Assembly (NCBI GenBank): GCA_032718475.1
Contig: JAUCBJ010007428.1
Coordinates: forward strand, 1-47,876
DNA: 47,876 bases
Reading direction: 5' to 3'
DNA from: Nemertoderma westbladi
Taxonomy: Eukaryota > Xenacoelomorpha > Nemertodermatida > Nemertodermatidae
Shown: positions 42,238 through 47,876 of the stretch, piece by piece
Position numbering within the stretch: the first letter of the stretch is position 1
How the letters are laid out: the number at the start of each line of letters is the position of its first letter
The notes under the pieces: generated by a model
What the model was told of the DNA's origin: nothing
The model's database searches: none
The model's input: the letters and a program-made list of their open reading frames with translations, nothing else
Program-made: the position numbers and the translations under genes

Positions 42238-42480
42238 ACACGGGACCGTCACAGAAGGAAACATATAAAGATAGTTAGTCTAAACTGTAAAGGTTTAATG
42301 GGAAACTCAGAATACATTGGAGACCTACTGCAGGATAACGAAGTTGCTGGAAAATTGGATTGGCCTCGCGGAATCAACATTCGTGAGTAAGGAGGACGAC
42401 TTCCAATTCTGGCTAACCAGATTACAATGCCAACGAGAGGCGGTGTGACACTAATTGTTAACAATTCGATTTTTACCTGT
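42238..42480 (+). pseudogene. LINE endonuclease fragment
   Basis: The frame from 42202 encodes IKIVSLNCKGLMGN, the start of an APE endonuclease with its catalytic Asn; the coding trace then changes frame and resumes near 42427 as MPTRGGVTLIVNNS, another endonuclease segment. Frameshifted and isolated, so a dead piece of a CR1/Jockey-like LINE. Confidence 0.6.
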
Positions 42481-43011
42481 AAAATAATGGCCTACCGTCC
42501 ATTCTTACTGATGGCGATCCAGCAACATTGAAAACTACAACAATTATTAAATGTAACAACTCATCACAACTCTATATATATCGCAAGTAAGTAAATAGAG
42601 AACATAAAACACTTAAATGTTCAAAGGAATGTAAAGGTTCAGGAAGAATGACGTCGTAGATTATATTGGGAACGGAAGTGGGGGCAATGCAAATTACAGT
42701 AGGTATTAATCAATTAATAGTAGGTTATATATGCACATATTTCGAGATATTTAATCATAATAATAAATTCGTTTTGCACTTTTATTTATTTACTCAATCA
42801 TTTATTTCCGGCAAAAACGAATAGTCCATATCAGGCACCGGTAAAAAGCAAAATAGCGCGAAATATGTAAGATAAAGAGTTACTGCGCAAGTTATACAAA
42901 TAAGACAGAGCGTTCGTACATTGTGACCAAAGAGAGAGACAAGGGAAAACCAAAAAGATTTCCCAGCCGACTTTGAAATTCAAATTGTTTACTTTTAATT
43001 TGTAAAAATAG
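42481..43011. other. Intergenic AT-rich DNA
   Basis: Nothing is supported. Confidence 0.4.
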
Positions 43012-43419
43012 TTACAGAATTAAGGAAGAATCACTGTACATCTCTCGTATTCTAGAATAATGCCACGAAATACACTTTAGAACTGATGCTATAATAATGT
43101 TAGAGAAATACTCCACTCTTTGAAAAATTCTGGCAATACTGAGGTATCTGCTGTGTATAAAGCAGGGTAGATTGTGCTGTCCAAAGAATAAGGACATGCT
43201 ACTCAACGGGGGGATTTAGAAAAGTCGTCTTGCTGCATTGTTGTAAGGAACTTTTGTTCGATTTAGTACAGTTGGTGAAAAGTTTCGGTTCGCCCACAGG
43301 GCGTTGCAGTATATCGCGGTCATAAACGATCTAAAAAGCTTGCATTTTACAGCTTCAGAGCATGCACTGAATTGGCGGGTTAGGTAGTTAGCACGTGCGT
43401 AAATTGTATATTTGTTCAC
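43012..43419 (-). pseudogene. LINE reverse-transcriptase C-terminal fragment
   Basis: 43419-43216 encodes a segment (ANYLTRQFSACSEAVKCKLF and VPYNNAARRLF) typical of the region after the reverse transcriptase of CR1/Jockey-like LINEs. The trace continues in another frame at 43206-43012, so at least one frameshift is present. It is on the opposite strand from the endonuclease piece at 42238, so the two are separate insertions or the result of an inversion. Confidence 0.6.
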
Positions 43420-44997
43420 TGCAATGTATTACTAGTTTTATAATGTGTTCTAGAATTGTGGATGGTTTTTATGGTCACAATAAAAGGCCCTACAATTATT
43501 ATGAGTAGAATAAATCTCTATCTCCTATTTCAATTTTTGAATGTGTCTGCCCGTACGGAAAACTAGCTATATGCGCTTGGCTGCGAAGTCAAAAGTAAAC
43601 GAACAACAACCAAACAACCAAGCTGTTAAGTAACAATCTGGCAGAATTCCATTGGATGCGGTAACAAAAGCGAGAAGACTTAATTCAGTTTATAAATAAA
43701 TATACCAACAACATAACATCGGTTCGGACTTTAGATATTTGAGTATTCTGTAAAATTAATTTATTTTAATCAATTTTAAATTACAGTGAAATAAAGCAAA
43801 CAATATGATTATACAGCGCATACAGTGAAATAAGCATTATATTTATCCACGTGGTGAAATATAACTAAACGTATCCGTTTGTAACAACATAAAATAAACT
43901 TGGTAGTTACTATATTATTTGTTTATACTTAGAAAAATTATTAACTAGGGTCTACGTGAAATAAACTATAAATATTGTCAGGATTACTAGCTAGTATAAT
44001 CTCATAATTCATATTTGGATTATATTACCTCGAAAAATCAGGATTACGGCGACGGATATAATACTGATTTCTTGCCCCAGCAACATGTAAACAAAAAGCG
44101 AGAATTAATGATAAACATTAATATCGTTTGTTGATCAATAACTAATTCTAAAATTTCATATTATTAATAATTAGTATCCTTATACCATTCATTAATTTAT
44201 TGCATTTTTACATTTTGAAACATGTTATAGAATATTAAATATCGCGTTCCAAATTTTTAAGAAAAACTCTAATAACCTAATAGTTTCCAACTTATATATA
44301 ATTTAAAACGTTTTGTAAAAAAAAATAGAGGGGAGGGGGGGGGGGGGGGGTTCCGTGTCAACAGAAAATTTCACTGGGTCATGGTCACCAGCTATCATAT
44401 CATAATCACTAGCTACAGCCGGTACAATAATAACATAACCCACCATTAAGGAGCTCTTTGAAACACAATGTGGCCACGAGCGGTTTTTATGCCTAAGCAT
44501 ATTGAAATCCATTGCAGTTATTTAAAGCATTCAGTTCCGGTACCAAGCATACAGGTACAAATGTTTGCAAAGCGAATCGCATTTCATGCATCAAGTTACT
44601 CCTCGTATTGTTTCTGAAGTATCCTATTCGTATTATATATTTTGAACCTGTCAAACTTCAAATATATAAATAATTCATTATTTCGTGCTCACATTCGATT
44701 GACGGTACAAAAAGCTGCTTGCAGACAGGAATGAATAAATTAACAGCGTCCACAAGTAATTATTCATTGTTTTCTTTTTCTAGTGAAATTTTCGTCTGGT
44801 ATAAAAATATACAAAGATTTTCACCGCCAAATTTCCATTTCCTTATATAGATATGAATAAATCACACCACTACGAATTTATATTGCAAACATCTAAAAAG
44901 TAAACCATTTTACTTTATCTCAAATTTGTCTTTTCAATAGTAAAATGTATGTATATATATGTTCGAAAGAATGGAATATGGAAGAATGGAAGATTAC
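43420..44997. other. Intergenic AT-rich DNA
   Basis: No gene is supported. A G tract lies at about 44332-44350. Confidence 0.4.
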
Positions 44998-45036
44998 CAT
45001 GACCTACTATAACATGTCATGTTATAGTAGGTCATG
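44998..45036. repeat. Perfect 19-bp-arm palindrome
   Basis: CATGACCTACTATAACATG (44998-45016) and its exact complement (45018-45036) are separated by one base. It could form a cruciform. It stands 45 bp outside the inverted-repeat element at 45082. Confidence 0.93.
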
Positions 45037-45081
45037 ATAGTACCCTACACGAAACTAGACCGAAACGGACCGAACTAAACC

Positions 45082-45787
45082 GAACTGGACCGCTAAATGA
45101 AAGATAATCTAAAAACAACCACAAACCGAAAAACAAGTGAAAATAAATATTTTTAAATAATTTATATAAATATATAATAATAAATATAAATAATTTATAA
45201 ATCTTTCTTCTAACACAGCTACTGTACTGCTTTTATAGTCTACCTGTCGCATGTCTGTCATATTGTAGTATTTGGTGCACCGGTCTGGCGGTAGTTGTGT
45301 TCAATTCAATGACAGGTAGACCTACAATACTGCAATATACTTATATACGTACGTAAAGGGTAGCCTATTTGTCAGACACCTACAGACAAGTTACCATAAT
45401 TATAAGGTAAGGTATGCAGGCAGATAGGCCTACTTAGATTTGACTGCACTATTAAGCCCCGTCTGCCCGTTTTTATTAAGTTACAAAGGGTAGGCCTATA
45501 CTAGTGTACTTCGGCTTCCGGTACCCCTAATCATTGCTACATGGAACACAACTACCTGTACGGAACATACTGCAATCTATAAACCCAGATACCTGATACC
45601 GGTAGGCCGGCCTACTGGTAAAAGCAGTACAGTGAAGTACAGTGAAGATGTATTCTTAATTTAGCGACGTCTTATAAGCAACTAAATTTACAATGTATGA
45701 AAAGACAAAATGAAATTCAATATTAATTTTCACCTGTCTGCATTGGATGGTTGTTTTTAGATAATCTTTCATTTGGCGGTCCAGTTC
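45082..45787. mobile_element. 706-bp element with 40-bp inverted repeats
   Basis: 45082-45121 (starting GAACTGGACCGC) and 45748-45787 pair over 40 nt with one mismatch. There is no coding capacity; the interior is rich in AGGCCTA and ACCGGTA words. The true ends may lie slightly outside, as no clear target duplication is visible. Probably a MITE. Confidence 0.75.
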
Positions 45788-45869
45788 TCCACGTTTTCGA
45801 TAAAAAAAAAAACAAAAATAAATGTTCCACTTGTGACTGATATTTCTGCTTTCCCACTGATGTTTGGCA

Positions 45870-45990
45870 GCACAGGTTCAAATCCGACTAAAGCATGAAG
45901 AAGCCTATAGTTCGCAGTGTTGTATCCCTAAGAAAGTGTTCAGCTAGACATTCATGTTATTAGTACTTACGCAAACCAAGGATAAGTGAG
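45870..45990 (+). mobile_element. SINE related to the one in GPCR intron 1
   Basis: It starts at a B-box-like GGTTCAAATCCGAC (45875-45888), followed by TTCGCAGTGTTGTATCC and TAGACATT, matching the order of segments in 31490-31660 with many changes. Confidence 0.6.
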
Positions 45991-47268
45991 GATAAAATGG
46001 CATCTGGTACACACCCTTGTGAGTTAGCGTGGCATCATCCCTACCTTACAAGTAACAACCGAGAGAGAGAGAGGAGCCTTCGGGTTACCCCCGGTGTTTC
46101 CTGTTCCACGCGTTCACCAATTCACTTTTAACTTTACTCTACTGACACACTGCCTAATAGAAATAGTAGAAACTTAGGTATTACAGCATGGAGTTAAGAC
46201 CTAATGTGTAGATTACCCAGGAAAACATAAAATATAACAATTTGTGACTTTAAAGTTTTACAAAGATTAAAATAAATAAAACACTTCCTTTATAAATATG
46301 AGAACTTCAGCAACACACTTTGATTGATATTTAACATGGTCCATCCCTATTGGCTGTTATCATCAGGAAACTTTCCTGCTCTATTTCTAATTGGGAATGG
46401 CCTGAATTCCTTCACATTCGTTATTCATACAGATTCGATTTGGATACCTCAAACAACGAAGCGAGGAGGGTCAGAAGAGGAAGTCGCATCAGCCGGGCCC
46501 GTATCGTGCGGGGGGGGGGGGGGCTTTGGGGACTCCCCCCCCCCCCCCCCCCCCCTCCCCCAGATATTATGATCACCATACGGACCTGGCCCCAGCCAGG
46601 GCACCAAATTGCAATCAATCGCGTTTTTTGTTTGTTTATTTGTTTCATGTGAATAATGAAAATAAATATTTAAAATTTTTACAATAATGGAAAATGATTT
46701 GGTTATAGCAAAGCTTGAGCACTGTACCCTTATCACATTCCTAATAGGAGTAATGGAGCAGCGTGGTGAGATATGCATGATGTAGACATTATGAAGTACG
46801 ATAGTGCTGGGGGGGGGGTGGGGGGTCTAACTATTCATTTTTTTACCATTTATTATATTACCGAGATAATTTGCTAACTGAGACAGTAATAAGTATCGGT
46901 ACTAATACCGTGAATGTGTGAGTGGGATACCAAATGCGAAAATGATAGAAAAAAATGATTTATATTTAACATATTTTCAATTTTTTTCTTTATGAAGAAA
47001 TATTATGGTTCATAGGGGTGGAGTTGCATTTATAAGCCATATAATTTGTTTTTCTTATCAATCCATAAGATCCGACCAGAAGTAAGCCATGGCTTTTATG
47101 CAACAAATTCTTTGTGCAAATATTTGTAAAATTTTCATAAAAATTATCAAATTTGTTCTCGTCTTGAATTTTACTTTAAGGAAATCCCTTTTCTCAAATT
47201 CAAGATCATGAATTTTATTTTTCCTTGTTCTCTTCAAGCGATCTTATGGAAAATGCAACAGACAGACA
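45991..47268. other. Intergenic DNA with mononucleotide tracts
   Basis: No gene is supported. A G tract followed by a C tract (46511-46560) gives a local inverted G/C structure, and another G tract lies at about 46809. Open frames crossing these tracts are artefacts of low complexity. Confidence 0.5.
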
Positions 47269-47675
47269 GTCCCTCAAGGTGGCACGCTTACCATAGGTGT
47301 CCCTCCAAGGTGACACCCCTACCAGAGGTGTCTCTCAAGGTGACACACGTTCCAGAGGTCTCCCCCCTCAAGGTGACACACCTACCAGAGGTTTCTCTTA
47401 AGGTGACACACTTTCCAGAGGTTTCCCTTAAGGTGACACACTTTCCAGAGGTCTCCCTCAAGGTGACGCACTTACCAGAGGTGTCTCTCAAGGTGACGCA
47501 CTTTCCAGAGGTCTCCCTCAATGTGCACCTACCAGAGGTGTCTCTCAAGGTGACCCAATTCTAGAGGTTTCCCTCAAGGTGACATACGTACCAGAGGTGT
47601 CCCCCAAGGTGACACGCCTTTCAGAGGTGTCCCTCAAGATGACACGCTTACCAGAGGTGCCCTCAATGTAACACA
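47269..47675. repeat. 30-bp minisatellite, about 13 copies
   Basis: The unit is built on CTCAAGGTGACACACTTACC and AGAGGTGTCC. Because the unit is a multiple of three it opens frames on both strands, which are not genes. The last ~200 bp of the window show nothing further. Confidence 0.93.
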
Positions 47676-47876
47676 CATATCTGGATAATGCTTTTACAGT
47701 GGATCATATGACTACTGTACTGTTATCGGTAGCTGTAGTGGTACCTCTAATGTAGGCCTAGTTCTAAACTAACAGATCAGTCCACATACAATGTGTTCGA
47801 AAAAAGTCTACTTATTCCCCAATTAAGAGCGAAAAACACTGATATCGAAAATATCGGGCCGGTTTTAGCAGGTTAT

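Noticed and set aside
46324-46778. Gly- or Pro-rich frames across the G/C tracts
   Set aside because: Homopolymer translation only.
47208-47564. Repetitive frames with LPEVSLKVTH on one strand and TSGKCVTLR on the other
   Set aside because: A 30-bp minisatellite opens both strands; no start context or family.

Overview
The window is a stretch of animal (metazoan, probably marine invertebrate) nuclear DNA. The support is a rhodopsin-family GPCR gene split into three exons with matching splice phases, several LINEs with target-site duplications (TSDs), tRNA-derived SINEs, MITE-like inverted-repeat elements, many minisatellites, and a decayed virus-like element carrying a protein-primed family B DNA polymerase. 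Nothing looks bacterial. Phylum cannot be fixed from sequence alone; frequent ACCGGT and AGGCCT words and the repeat types would suit a mollusc or similar animal, but that is a guess.

Layout. 1-12363: degraded PolB-bearing element of Polinton/adintovirus/bidnavirus-like ancestry, with its left end outside the window. Its polymerase lies on the minus strand (4223 to 169) and is broken into segments: an N-terminal zinc-finger frame, a connecting segment, and an intact 1.0 kb-residue catalytic frame. A second minus-strand gene (11045 to 9336) encodes an intact 569-residue protein I do not recognise. Each gene module ends, in the same orientation, with a related cassette holding a roughly 300-bp palindrome; the first copy (6719-7008) has 123-nt arms, 114 nt of them perfectly paired. 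12364-19495: non-coding DNA with SINEs, a 388-bp inverted-repeat element made of 25-bp palindromic repeats, an 18-bp minisatellite and two 5'-truncated LINEs. 19496-24473: a nested insertion. A fragment of a LINE with a restriction-like endonuclease (15-bp TSD) is interrupted by a full-length APE-type LINE (9-bp TSD), and its frame is in phase across the insertion. 24843-27501: a 2.65-kb element with about 1-kb inverted repeats made largely of minisatellite, a 6-bp TSD, and one small zinc-ribbon gene carrying a stop. 28842-32609: the GPCR gene on the minus strand. The end of its second exon, with the splice donor, is tandemly repeated so that eleven identical GTAAGT donors lie in a row. 34977-47876: a MITE, a second full-length but mutated copy of the APE LINE in the opposite orientation, older LINE pieces, a TIR element, a SINE and a 30-bp minisatellite.

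The GPCR is the only host gene I can support, and it looks intact. The polymerase element is the most interesting system: a polymerase, an orphan protein and large palindromes in a head-to-tail arrangement, which could be the remains of a virus-like genome with palindromic ends. The breaks in the polymerase gene mean this copy is not expected to make a complete enzyme.
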